Assembly: GCA_903899945.1 (NCBI GenBank)
Contig: CAIULA010000043.1
Span: 1 to 39,444, forward strand
Direction: 5' to 3'
DNA length: 39,444 nt
From: an uncultured Alphaproteobacteria bacterium
Lineage (GTDB): Bacteria; Pseudomonadota; Alphaproteobacteria; Paracaedibacterales; CAIULA01
The notes under the pieces are model-generated. The model saw only the letters and a list, made by a program, of their open reading frames with translations. It did no database searches and had not been told where the DNA came from. The translations under genes were made by a program, and so were the position numbers. Below are positions 1-9,500 of this stretch, one piece after another. How positions within the stretch are numbered: the stretch's first letter is position 1; every line of letters begins with the position of its first letter.

Positions 1-231
1 AAAAATCATCGACAAATGTAAAGAGTTCTGTGATATCTTTCTTCATTAGAGGGGCTTGTTTTGTTCTTTTTTGCTAAAATTATAACTAAAACATCCCTCT
101 ACCCTTTGTAAATCCTCATTTCTAATCCCGAACTAACGTTAATAAGTTTGGTTCATAAAGAACGTTAGTGGTTATTTATAAAATATTTTTTTATTAATTA
201 TCCATACATGCCAGAAATCAAAAATGGATTT
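1..231. other. Left-edge intergenic region
   Basis: I see no convincing gene here. The stretch lies downstream of the minus-strand thioesterase gene. Its one clear structure is an inverted repeat, ACTAACGTT at 132-140 and AACGTTAGT at 161-169, separated by 20 bases. It is not followed by a T-run on either strand, so it is not a classical intrinsic terminator; it could be an operator or a structured transcript end. The remainder is AT-rich. Confidence 0.5.
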
Positions 232-1233
232 TTATACAACAATGTTTGAGTCTATTTTTTTAGTGTTTTCAAGGAGGTTAGGTTTTTGAAAGATAGAGTT
301 ATGATCCCCACTTAGATGGGTGTTTTTTATCTTTTCTTTATTTACATAAGGTTGCCATTTTAAAGCTTCTTGTAATAGTGATTTGTTGTCTGATGCCCAA
401 AAGAAATTTATAGTTTCTTCGTAATGATTTTTGGGCCTGTACTTAATGTAGGCATTAAAGTTATTTTTGAAAGTTTCGTATAAATTTCGGATTTCATGCA
501 GATTTATCTGCTGAGGGAGTAGGCCATATTTTATTGCGATTTTTATGGCATGTTCTAGCTCGGTAAAATTTTCAGGATGATCTAAAAATTTGTCTCTCTC
601 ATCTTCCAAACTTGAAATTAACATTTCTTTAAAAAATAAAAAAATGAATTTGCTTTCGTTTACTACACACATATCAGCTATCGATGGTATAAATGAGTCT
701 ATTATCAAAAGATTTTTTACTTTTTTTCCTTCTTTAGCAAATTGGCTGGCAATTTCAAAAGCTAAAATTCCTCCAAAGGACCACCCTCCTAAAGAGTATG
801 GCCCTTCCTTTTGAATTTCCTTGATTTGAGAGATATAAGACTGTGCCATTTCTTCAACAGAACAAAATATTGCTTCATCTTTTTGAAACCCACTTGATCT
901 AATTCCATAAAAATCGTACTGAGCGGTTAGTGAACGAACTAAAGGAAAATAACAAAATACTGTTCCTCCAATGGGATGAATTAAAAAAAATGAAGGCCGT
1001 TTAGGAGTGGAGTTTTTGATGCTGTTCATACTCACAATAAGAGGTGTTATATTCACTGCGCTTCTCATATTTTGTATATTAGCTGGATAATACCATATAA
1101 AGGTAATTTTATTTTTTAATAAGCTAAATTTTACAGTTTCATATTTGAATGGTTTTAAAAATATTATATTCAACGATATAAAACTTCCTCTTTCACCAGA
1201 AAACATCGTAAGAAAAAAACAAAAAATTCGCAT
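232..1233 (-). CDS. Standalone thioesterase of the NRPS/PKS type
   Basis: An alpha/beta-hydrolase thioesterase resembling the C-terminal TE domains of NRPS/PKS lines. The visible catalytic triad is Ser152 in GWSFGG, Asp179 in LLIIDSF and His311 in GDHNSIF; the oxyanion-side HPIGG sits near residue 86. It probably hydrolyses or cyclises carrier-bound product, or edits blocked carriers. Homology appears to begin only around residue 60 (the TPLIVSMNS stretch resembles the linker before integrated TE domains). Met56 (start at 1068) or Met69 (start at 1029) is therefore possible, but none of the three starts has a good Shine-Dalgarno. It diverges from the halogenase gene across 64 bp and is the only member of the left block on the minus strand. 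Because the last synthetase in the window has no TE, this free TE is a candidate release enzyme. The family is clear; its role as releasing or editing enzyme is inferred. Confidence 0.85.
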   Translation of the reverse strand: MRIFCFFLTMFSGERGSFISLNIIFLKPFKYETVKFSLLKNKITFIWYYPANIQNMRSAVNITPLIVSMNSIKNSTPKRPSFFLIHPIGGTVFCYFPLVRSLTAQYDFYGIRSSGFQKDEAIFCSVEEMAQSYISQIKEIQKEGPYSLGGWSFGGILAFEIASQFAKEGKKVKNLLIIDSFIPSIADMCVVNESKFIFLFFKEMLISSLEDERDKFLDHPENFTELEHAIKIAIKYGLLPQQINLHEIRNLYETFKNNFNAYIKYRPKNHYEETINFFWASDNKSLLQEALKWQPYVNKEKIKNTHLSGDHNSIFQKPNLLENTKKIDSNIVV

Positions 1234-1297
1234 TGTTTCTTAGTGTAAATTTAACATAAACCTTAACAGAAGTTTTCTTCACTGAAAAATAAAAATT
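1234..1297. promoter_or_regulatory. Divergent intergenic region of the left operon
   Basis: A 64-bp AT-rich gap separates the minus-strand thioesterase from the plus-strand halogenase homologue. Any promoters for both directions must fit here or inside the coding ends. I could not identify convincing -35/-10 pairs, and there is no strong Shine-Dalgarno before 1298. The call rests on gene orientation only. Confidence 0.35.
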
Positions 1298-2233
1298 ATG
1301 AATAGCAGTGCGTACATAGCTCATGATTTAGGTTCTCAAACTAGTTTCTTTGATGAAAATGGATTTGTTGGGCCTTTTAAGTTATACGAGCCTGAAGAAG
1401 CGAAAGAAATATTAAGTCGTATCCGGATGAGAAATATAGATAGGAGCCATATTCTTTTTGATAATGATGTTAATTATGACCGACATTTTGATATTCCTGA
1501 GTTGAGTAGCCACATTTGCCATCCTGAGATAATTAATCAACTAAAAAATATTATTGGCGAAGATGTGTTATGTTGGCGCACTGAATTTTTTCCAAAATTT
1601 CCTGGAAGTTCTGGAACTGAATGGCATCAAGTTGCGAATTACCAATATGCAAATGGCACGCCTATGCTAGAGCCTACTCGATCTACTGCAAACGTTCCGA
1701 TTGATTTAACTGTATGGACTGTTTTTACAGAAGCAACTAAAGAAAATGGGTGCATGAAATTCTTACCCGGGTCTCATAAAAAGCTTTATTACGATGAGTC
1801 TAAGAAAGTTAGTCAAGGCAGAGATCAAAAATATAAATCAATAGAAGAAAATACATTGTTTTTTGGTTACAACTTTTCTCAATTTAAGATTGATCCTGAT
1901 TGGGAGCCTGATGAGGAAGAGGCAGTGGCGTTAGAGATGAAACCTGGTGAATGCGTAATTTTCACTGCACGTTGTATCCATGCGTCTTATCCCAATACGT
2001 CAAAAAGATCTACTCGTTTTGCGATTTCGTCTCGTTATGTGCCAACGCATGTTAAAGTTTATCCTAATCAAAGTTCCTTTACTGCGCATGGCGGAGAATT
2101 TGATTTAAAAGATTATGGGACCGTTTTAGTTTCAGGTAAGGATGAATATAAACATAACGTTGTTAAATCGCATAATAACCTAAATCAGCCCTTTTCATTC
2201 AATCCAATGAGCCTGAAAAATGCTAATGCTTAA
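1298..2233 (+). CDS. SyrB2-like non-heme Fe(II)/2-oxoglutarate halogenase homologue
   Basis: A 311-residue protein that aligns almost without gaps, from memory, to the aliphatic halogenase SyrB2 (chlorinating-enzyme family). Shared landmarks are NGFVGPF near residue 22, NYDRH at 59-63, LCWRTEFFPK at 91-100, the facial-triad region EWHQV at 108-112, CIHASYPN at 226-233 and SSRYVPT at 244-250. His110 and His228 are the iron ligands; Arg240 and Arg246 match the SyrB2 arginines for 2-oxoglutarate and for the chloride network. Halogenases of this type act on carrier-bound aminoacyl groups. The third triad position (Ala in SyrB2, Asp/Glu in hydroxylases) is Val112 here, so it lacks the carboxylate of a hydroxylase but is bulkier than the known halogenase residue. 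Its stop overlaps the start of the next gene by 14 bp, implying translational coupling to the starter module, whose tandem carriers are the likely substrate platform. Confidence 0.88.
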   Translation: MNSSAYIAHDLGSQTSFFDENGFVGPFKLYEPEEAKEILSRIRMRNIDRSHILFDNDVNYDRHFDIPELSSHICHPEIINQLKNIIGEDVLCWRTEFFPKFPGSSGTEWHQVANYQYANGTPMLEPTRSTANVPIDLTVWTVFTEATKENGCMKFLPGSHKKLYYDESKKVSQGRDQKYKSIEENTLFFGYNFSQFKIDPDWEPDEEEAVALEMKPGECVIFTARCIHASYPNTSKRSTRFAISSRYVPTHVKVYPNQSSFTAHGGEFDLKDYGTVLVSGKDEYKHNVVKSHNNLNQPFSFNPMSLKNANA

Positions 2234-5200
2234 AAAAATGCTTACGGAGAATGTTTTTATAGACAACAGCCATACCTATAAGAGTTATGTGGACGAAATT
2301 ATTAGACGTTTAGAAGGCGAAAATATTAAGGATTACGCTGCTTTCTCGAGAACTGGAAAAAATAATAAGCCCTATATTGTTGTTTATGTTGTTCTATCAT
2401 CTCAAAGTGATGTTAGAAATTTTAACAAGGAAACAAGGTACCTTTTTAACAATGGAGTATCAATTTTAGTAATTTTTGTTTCTTCCATACCTTTGTTAAA
2501 CTCTGGTGAGATAGATAAAGACCAGCTATTTGCAATTGCTTATATAGACTCAAGCATAATCAATTTCTTAAAAGATGAGTTAAACAATCTAAGTGACCAT
2601 TGGTGTGAAGTTGTTTTGGAAGAGATGATTAATGATCCTGTGTACTATGATTCTAAAAGTATAATAAATAGAAAAACCTCTTACTTAGAACCTGTATCAC
2701 ATTCAGATAATCATGCCTCTACAATCAGGCCTTCTTTTGTGGAAGGAAAACCTCTTTTGCTATTAGGTGCACCAAGAAATTTACAGTTAGTACTACAATT
2801 AGCGGCGCAAACAAATAATGGTATTAATTTCATTAATGCTGAAGAAGATTTGTTTTATTTATCTTATAAAGACCTTTATAAGGAAGCTAACGAACTTGCT
2901 GGATTTCTTGATAATAATGGCCTTAAATCTGGTCAAAAAATTATATTCCAATTTAATGATAATAAAGATTTTATTGTTTCTTTTTGGGCCTGCATCTTAG
3001 GAGGGTTTGTTCCTATTCCACTGCCTTTAGATACTGAAAAAGTAAGTTCAGATCAAGTAACAAAATTAGACCAATTGACTTTCTTATTGAATGATTGCGT
3101 AATCCTTACTGTTTCTCTCATCAAAGAAAAACTAATGAAGCTTCTTGATAGAGGAATAGCAGAGAAAATATTAACAATAGATAATTTTAAAATAAATGCG
3201 TCAAACCGGCATGTAATAAAGGAAAGTGAATTTGATGACCTAACATTACTCTTGCTGACATCAGGAAGCACAGGTACCCCAAAGCTAGTAAGTCATACTC
3301 ATAAAACATTAATAGCTAGGTGTCTTGGCTCAATGATGATGAATGACTTTAAATCCACAGATGTCAGCTTAAATTGGTTTCCACTTGATCATGTGGGTGG
3401 GCTCGTCATGTTCCACTTGCATGATGTATTCTTAAAATGCCAGCAAATACAAGTATCAACAAATTTGATCTTACAAAATCCTATTTTATGGTTAAAACTT
3501 ATAGATCGATTCAAGGCAACCATTACTTGGGCACCCAATTTTGCTTATAATATAATTAATTCTTTGGAAGATAAAATCTTGCAAGAAAAATTAGATTTAT
3601 CGTCTATGCGTTTTATCCTTAATGGTGGTGAAGCAATTATTGTAAACCAAGCTAAAAAGTTTCTTGAGATACTAATAGAAAAACATCTTTCAGAAACAGC
3701 TATGCATCCTGCTTGGGGAATGTCAGAAACAGCTTCGGGCGTCGTGTTTTCGGATGATTTTTCTTTAGAAACAGCTGGTGACAACTGTACTATTATTGGT
3801 AAGCCGATTCCTGGATGTTCTCTTAGGATTGTAGATGAAAAAGATGAGGTTGTTAATCAAGGAATAAATGGATATTTACAAGTTAAAGGAGAATCAATAA
3901 CCCCTGGTTATTATCTTAATGATAAGCTGAACAGTGAATCTTTTACAAAAGATGGATGGTTTAAAACGGGTGACTTAGGAGTCATCAGTAATGATTTTTT
4001 GTCCATTACAGGAAGAAGCAAAGATGTTGTAATCATTAATGGACTTAATTATTACACTCATGAGATAGAGGCATTTATTGAGTCTCTTGATGGCGTTGAG
4101 CCTTCTTACACAGCAGTTATCAATATTAGAAATGAGCAAAACAGTTCAGATAGTATTGTAGTATTTTTTGTTCCTAAAAAAAGGAGTCTTGAAAATACGC
4201 AACTTCTAATTTCCCAAATCAAAGAAAAAGTTCTCGAGTATACAAAAACTCTGCCAGCTTTGGTATTGCCTCTAGAGGAAAATAACATCCCAAAGACATC
4301 AATTGGAAAAATACAAAAAACTAAATTAAAAGAGGTTTTTGAACAAGGTTATTTTAAGGAAACTGTAAATAAGCGCACATCTTTTTCAAAAAGAGAAGGT
4401 TCTATCCCAAACTGGTTTTTTCATGAAAAGTGGTTTTTGAAAAATCATGTTGCAGAAAATGATTCTGTGGCTTTGAAATGTGCTGTAATCATTGCTGATC
4501 AATATCAACTGAATAATCATCTTATAAAGGAATTGCAGCAAAAGAAAGGTTGCCAAGTTGTTTATATTGAACCTTTTTCTTGTTTTAAAAAAGCGGGGGA
4601 TCTTTCTTTTAAAATTGATATTACATGTAAAGAAGATTACGTACGAATGTTTAAAGAGCTAGAGGCTTTAAATATAAGACCTGATACTATTTTTCATTTG
4701 TGTTCATATGGAGAGCAAGAGGGGCTTAGTTTTCAACAAAAACAAACTTTTGGGCCTTATAGTTTGTTGGCTCTTACACAATCTTTGATGGCTGCTAATA
4801 TTGATAAAAGAAGGATTAATTTGTTTTGTATAACCAGCAATGCTCAATATTTACCGGGAGATAGGAAAGTTGATGTTGCAAAATTGTCCATAAATGCTTT
4901 ATTAAAGACGGCAGCTCAGGAGATTAACTGGCTTAATACCTCTATTATTGATTTTGATACCATTAATCCAAATGTTCATTTGAAATTTGTTTTTCGAGAG
5001 ATTCAGGCTTATGACTTAAATTCAATAATAGCCTACAGAAATAAAAGCAGATATATCCGGGGATTAGAAAAAGCAGATCTAGAAAGATTGGGAAAACAAG
5101 AACAATTTTTAAAGAAAAATGGAACTTATATTTTAGTAGGTGGATCGGGAGGAATTGGAAAATTTTTAGCAGCTTTTTTGCTGAAGAATTATTCCGCTAA

Positions 5201-6515
5201 CTTAGTAATTGTGAGCAGAAATAAAAGCAATAATCAGATTCAAAATAGTTCTGAACATAAAGTAATTTATGAGTATGCAGATGTTTGTGATGCAGAAGGT
5301 ATGGAAAAAGTTATCAAGCATGCAGAAAATATGTTTCAACAAAAAATTGATGGTATTTTCCACTTAGGTGGAGTTTTGAAGGAAGGTTATATCTCTGATA
5401 TAACACCTCAGGATCTAGAAGAATCTTATGAGGCTAAGATTCTAGGTACGCAAATTTTACACGAACTATGCCGTAAAAATTCTATATCATCGCTTGTGTG
5501 TTTTTCCTCTATTAATGGGTTCTTTGGGGGCACTAATGTTGGTTCTTATGCAGCTGCTAATGGTGCCCAACAGACAATTTGCGCATATTTAAGAGATAAA
5601 TCACCAGATATCAATGTATTTTGTCTTTCTTGGAGTATGTGGAGCAAAACAGGAATGAGTTCTCACTATAACAATGTAGAAGACGTCATTCAACTACGTG
5701 GTTTTTACACAATTACTCCTCAACAGGCTTTAATTTCACTAGAAGTTTGTTTCTCTCAGAAATTTACCAACGTTCTCATTGGGCTCAATGGGGGTAATAA
5801 GAATATCAAAATGTTACTTTTTTCGACTTCCATACCTTTAGAAAAAATAGGAATACATATTGAAAGGGGAGATATTAATCAGTTTCATGCGGTGTTTTCA
5901 AAACTCGCAGATAAACTTCTAGACCCTTTTGGAAATCGTGTAAAAATTGATTTAATAAAAAAAGAAAAACCTAAGCGCAATTATTTATCTGAGACTTATT
6001 TAGATTTCCAAAATTCATTAACATCAGAACAAAATGTAAAAGATATTTTGACCCGAATATGGGAGAATCTTTTAGATATTCATTTTGTCTCGGATGAAGA
6101 GAATTTCTTTGACTTAGGTGGACATTCACTGCTTATTCCCAAGTTCCAAGAGGAAATTTTTAAACAAACACAAGTTAAGTTAAGTCCAATTCATTTTTTT
6201 CAACATCCGACAATCAAGAGCTTAGTTCCTATTATACAATCATTGAAAGAAACTCCCCATAAAGTCGTTTCAATTTTAGAACAGATTGAGCTAAAAATTA
6301 GGAAAATATGGATCGAACTTCTTGATTTAAGAGATGATGAGTTTAATGAAGCAAGCAATTTTTTTGATTTAGGTGGTAATTCTCTTTTGCTACCTAAGCT
6401 CCAGGACAGTTTTAATAAAACTTTTTCTATAAACCTGCAGATTATCGATTTCTTTAGATTTCCGACCATTTCTAAATTAGCTCAGCATGTAAACAATTTA
6501 GTTAGTAAAAATTAA
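2220..6515 (+). CDS. Starter module: acyl/aminoacyl-AMP ligase, ketoreductase, two carrier domains
   Basis: A 1431-residue multidomain protein. Residues 1-180 are an N-terminal region I do not recognise. An adenylate-forming ligase spans about 190-690 (TSGSTGTPK from 347, PLDHVGG, AWGMSETASG, WFKTGDLG). It closely resembles the first ligase domain of PksJ/BaeJ, which loads a 2-hydroxy/2-keto branched acid in bacillaene synthesis. A ketoreductase spans about 715-1190, with NADPH loop GGSGGIG at 974-980 and catalytic Ser1097, Tyr1110 and Asn1114, so it looks active. Two carrier domains follow, with phosphopantetheine serines Ser1303 (DLGGHS) and Ser1388 (DLGGNS). A ligase followed by KR and carrier recalls the 2-keto-acid modules of cereulide and valinomycin. 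A leucine-dehydrogenase-type gene in the same cluster fits that substrate class. There is no condensation or KS domain, so this is a loading module. Alternative starts are 2226 and 2238. Substrate identity is inference. Confidence 0.9.
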   Translation: MLMLKKMLTENVFIDNSHTYKSYVDEIIRRLEGENIKDYAAFSRTGKNNKPYIVVYVVLSSQSDVRNFNKETRYLFNNGVSILVIFVSSIPLLNSGEIDKDQLFAIAYIDSSIINFLKDELNNLSDHWCEVVLEEMINDPVYYDSKSIINRKTSYLEPVSHSDNHASTIRPSFVEGKPLLLLGAPRNLQLVLQLAAQTNNGINFINAEEDLFYLSYKDLYKEANELAGFLDNNGLKSGQKIIFQFNDNKDFIVSFWACILGGFVPIPLPLDTEKVSSDQVTKLDQLTFLLNDCVILTVSLIKEKLMKLLDRGIAEKILTIDNFKINASNRHVIKESEFDDLTLLLLTSGSTGTPKLVSHTHKTLIARCLGSMMMNDFKSTDVSLNWFPLDHVGGLVMFHLHDVFLKCQQIQVSTNLILQNPILWLKLIDRFKATITWAPNFAYNIINSLEDKILQEKLDLSSMRFILNGGEAIIVNQAKKFLEILIEKHLSETAMHPAWGMSETASGVVFSDDFSLETAGDNCTIIGKPIPGCSLRIVDEKDEVVNQGINGYLQVKGESITPGYYLNDKLNSESFTKDGWFKTGDLGVISNDFLSITGRSKDVVIINGLNYYTHEIEAFIESLDGVEPSYTAVINIRNEQNSSDSIVVFFVPKKRSLENTQLLISQIKEKVLEYTKTLPALVLPLEENNIPKTSIGKIQKTKLKEVFEQGYFKETVNKRTSFSKREGSIPNWFFHEKWFLKNHVAENDSVALKCAVIIADQYQLNNHLIKELQQKKGCQVVYIEPFSCFKKAGDLSFKIDITCKEDYVRMFKELEALNIRPDTIFHLCSYGEQEGLSFQQKQTFGPYSLLALTQSLMAANIDKRRINLFCITSNAQYLPGDRKVDVAKLSINALLKTAAQEINWLNTSIIDFDTINPNVHLKFVFREIQAYDLNSIIAYRNKSRYIRGLEKADLERLGKQEQFLKKNGTYILVGGSGGIGKFLAAFLLKNYSANLVIVSRNKSNNQIQNSSEHKVIYEYADVCDAEGMEKVIKHAENMFQQKIDGIFHLGGVLKEGYISDITPQDLEESYEAKILGTQILHELCRKNSISSLVCFSSINGFFGGTNVGSYAAANGAQQTICAYLRDKSPDINVFCLSWSMWSKTGMSSHYNNVEDVIQLRGFYTITPQQALISLEVCFSQKFTNVLIGLNGGNKNIKMLLFSTSIPLEKIGIHIERGDINQFHAVFSKLADKLLDPFGNRVKIDLIKKEKPKRNYLSETYLDFQNSLTSEQNVKDILTRIWENLLDIHFVSDEENFFDLGGHSLLIPKFQEEIFKQTQVKLSPIHFFQHPTIKSLVPIIQSLKETPHKVVSILEQIELKIRKIWIELLDLRDDEFNEASNFFDLGGNSLLLPKLQDSFNKTFSINLQIIDFFRFPTISKLAQHVNNLVSKN

Positions 6516-6553
6516 CTATCTGATTCTCATTCTTTAATAAAAAGAGAAAATGA

Positions 6554-9500
6554 ATGCTAGATTCTGTGCGGCGCAAAAACGAAGAGGAAAACCCTGACAT
6601 TGCAATTATAGGGATGTCCTGCAGATTTCCAGGGGCAAATACTCCCGAAGCTTTCTGGACGAATCTTGAAAATGGAGTGGAGAGCATTAGACGTTTTACA
6701 GCTGAAGAATTAATAGAACAAAGTAATTTACCCAATGAGCTGGTTACTAACTCTAATTTTGTTCCTGCCTCTGGTTTTGTAGACAATATCGAATTGTTTG
6801 ATAATGAGTTTTTTGGTTTTTCTTTAAGAGAAGCTGAAATTTTAGATCCTCAACATAAGCTTCTTTTTGAGTGCGTTTGGGAGGCATTAGAGAATGCTGG
6901 GTATGATAGCTTTAATTACAAAGATAAAATAGGCATTTATGTTGGTTGTGGAATGAGTTTGTATTCAGGTTCTCGAATGAATTCGTATTTCTCTCTTCAC
7001 ACAAGTTCACAAGAAGATCTGATTTCCTCTCTAGAGGGGCCACAAGTAATCATTGCTAATAAGTCTGACTATCTTGCAACTAAAATCTCTTATAAATTTA
7101 ACCTGCGCGGACCAAGCATAAACGTCCAGACAGCATGTTCAACTTCTTTAGTTGCGGTTCACATTGCTTGCCAATCAATACTTAATAATGAGTGCAGCAT
7201 GGCATTAGCTGGGGCTTCAGCAGTGCATCTTCCTTTAAAAACGGGTTATATATATTATGAAGGGGGTATGTTTTCCTCGGATGGCCATTGCCGAACATTT
7301 GATGCAAAAGCTGATGGTGTTGTTGGTGGGAACGGTGCAGCTATTATTTTATTAAAAAGATTATCTCATGCGGTAAAAGATGGTGATTTTATCCATGCAG
7401 TGATTAAAGGTTCATCAATTAATAATGATGGTAATTCAAAAGTTAGCTACATGGCGCCCAGTATTGACGGTCAAGTAGAGGTAGTATCACAGGCTATTAA
7501 TAAAGCTGAGATCCCTTATGAGACGGTAAGGTTTATAGAAGCGCATGGTACTGGAACAAAACTTGGCGATCCCATAGAAGTTGCGGCTCTTTCTCAAGCT
7601 TTTTCAAAACAAACTTCTAAAAAACAATTTTGTGCATTGGGGGCAGTTAAAACTAATATAGGCCATTTAGATACAGCTTCAGGTATGGCTGGTTTGATAA
7701 AGACAGTTCTTTCCCTAAAAAACCAGAAAATACCCGCTACTCTTCATTTTCAAAATCCAAATCCTAATATAGATTTTCCAAGCACTCCGTTTTATGTAAA
7801 TTCAAATACCATCGAATGGAGAAAAGAAGACTATCCGAGACGGGCAGGAGTTAGTTCATTAGGAGCAGGTGGTACAAATGCCCATGTTATTTTAGAAGAA
7901 TTTATAACAACAGATGAACTTCTTGAGAAAGTAGATGATCAAGAACAAATAATATGCTTATCAGCAAAAACAGAAGAAGCTTTAAAAGCTCTTGCTGAAA
8001 AATATATTAGCGAGCTTAGTGAGAAGAACATTAATCTTAATAATCTTGCGTACACTTCATGTGTTGGTCGTTTTCATTTTGAAAAAAAACTTTTTTTTAT
8101 TGAAAGCAGCGTCGAGGGATTTCTAAATTCCCTAAAAGAGTTTGTTAAAAATGATGATGAACCAAAAATATCATTTAATCAAAGGAAAATGCACCTTTCA
8201 AATATGAAAGCCGGATTTGCTTTTCTTTTTACGGGACAAGGATCTCAATATAAAGGAATGGGGTCTGAATTATACAAAAATAACCTTTATTTTAGTAAGC
8301 TTATAGATGAATGTGATGTGCATTTTAAAAATTTTTCTCAATGCTCATTAGTAGATATTATGTTTTCATCCAGTAATGAGTTGATTAATGAAACTCTTTA
8401 TACTCAGCCTGCTCTTTTTGTATTAGAGTATGCTCTTGCAAAATTGTGGATTTATTGGGGGGTTAATCCATCAATTGTAATGGGTCATAGTGTTGGTGAG
8501 TATGTTGCTGCCTGTATAGCTGGTGTTTTCAGTTTAGAAGATGGAATCAAACTTATTGTTCATAGAGCTCGTTTTATGAATGACCTTTGTAACCAAGGCA
8601 GAATGATTGCAATTTTTGCGTCCAAAAATTCTTTAGATTTTATATTTGAGCAATATCAAGATCAAATTTCATTAGCGGCCATTAATTCTCCAGAAAATCT
8701 AGTGCTTTCCGGAGGTAGCGAAATTATAGAAGCGATTGGCACGCAATTACAAAACCAAAATATTGAATTTCGTATTTTAAATGTAAGTAGGGCTTTTCAT
8801 TCTCATCTTATGGAACCTGCGTTAGAAGAATTCGGTAAAGTAGTTTCTGAAGTAAATTTTCATCTACCTACAATTCCTATTGTTTCAAATGTTACTGGGA
8901 AAGAAGCATATTTTGAGTTAACCGACCCTCAATATTGGGTAAATCACTTACGGTCAGCTGTTCAGTTTGAAAAGGGAGTTAATACTCTTTTTAATCTCGG
9001 TTTTTCTAGATTTATTGAAATCGGACCTAAAAAAACTCTGGCTCCCTTAGCACAACTTTGTTGCTCAGCAATCCCTGAAAATACTTTATGGTTTCAAAGT
9101 TTGGCAAAGGACAGGCCATATAAAACCATCTTAGATAATTTAGGTAGAATTTATTTATCTTATGGAGGAATTAATTGGGAGAACTTTTATAAAAGTAACA
9201 ATGGTATTTATAGGCGAACCCCTCTTCCAACTTATCCATTTCAGAAAACTAGATGTTGGTTAGATATTAAAAATAGTAATGACATAAAGCCGCATTCTCC
9301 TATTTTAAAGTTAAACGAAGAGCAGTTATCGAATGTTTATGGAGTCTTAAAAAGTACTCTCGGTGAAGAAAAAGCTGAAACAGTATTGCAAGCTTTAAAA
9401 CAATCGGGAATGCAGAAGGAGATATCTAATAAGGGTTCTTTAAATTTTAAAGAGGGTTTCTGTGATCTTAAATGGAAGAAAAAGCTTTCTCGCAAAAATC

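Noticed and set aside
123-134. TAATCCCGAACT shared with the inverted repeat near 32609-32620
   Set aside because: A 12-base match between two sites in a 39-kb AT-rich window is expected by chance; the second half of the dyad is missing at the left site.
590-814. Plus-strand 74-codon frame inside the thioesterase gene
   Set aside because: It is the antisense shadow of a convincing hydrolase gene with an intact triad.
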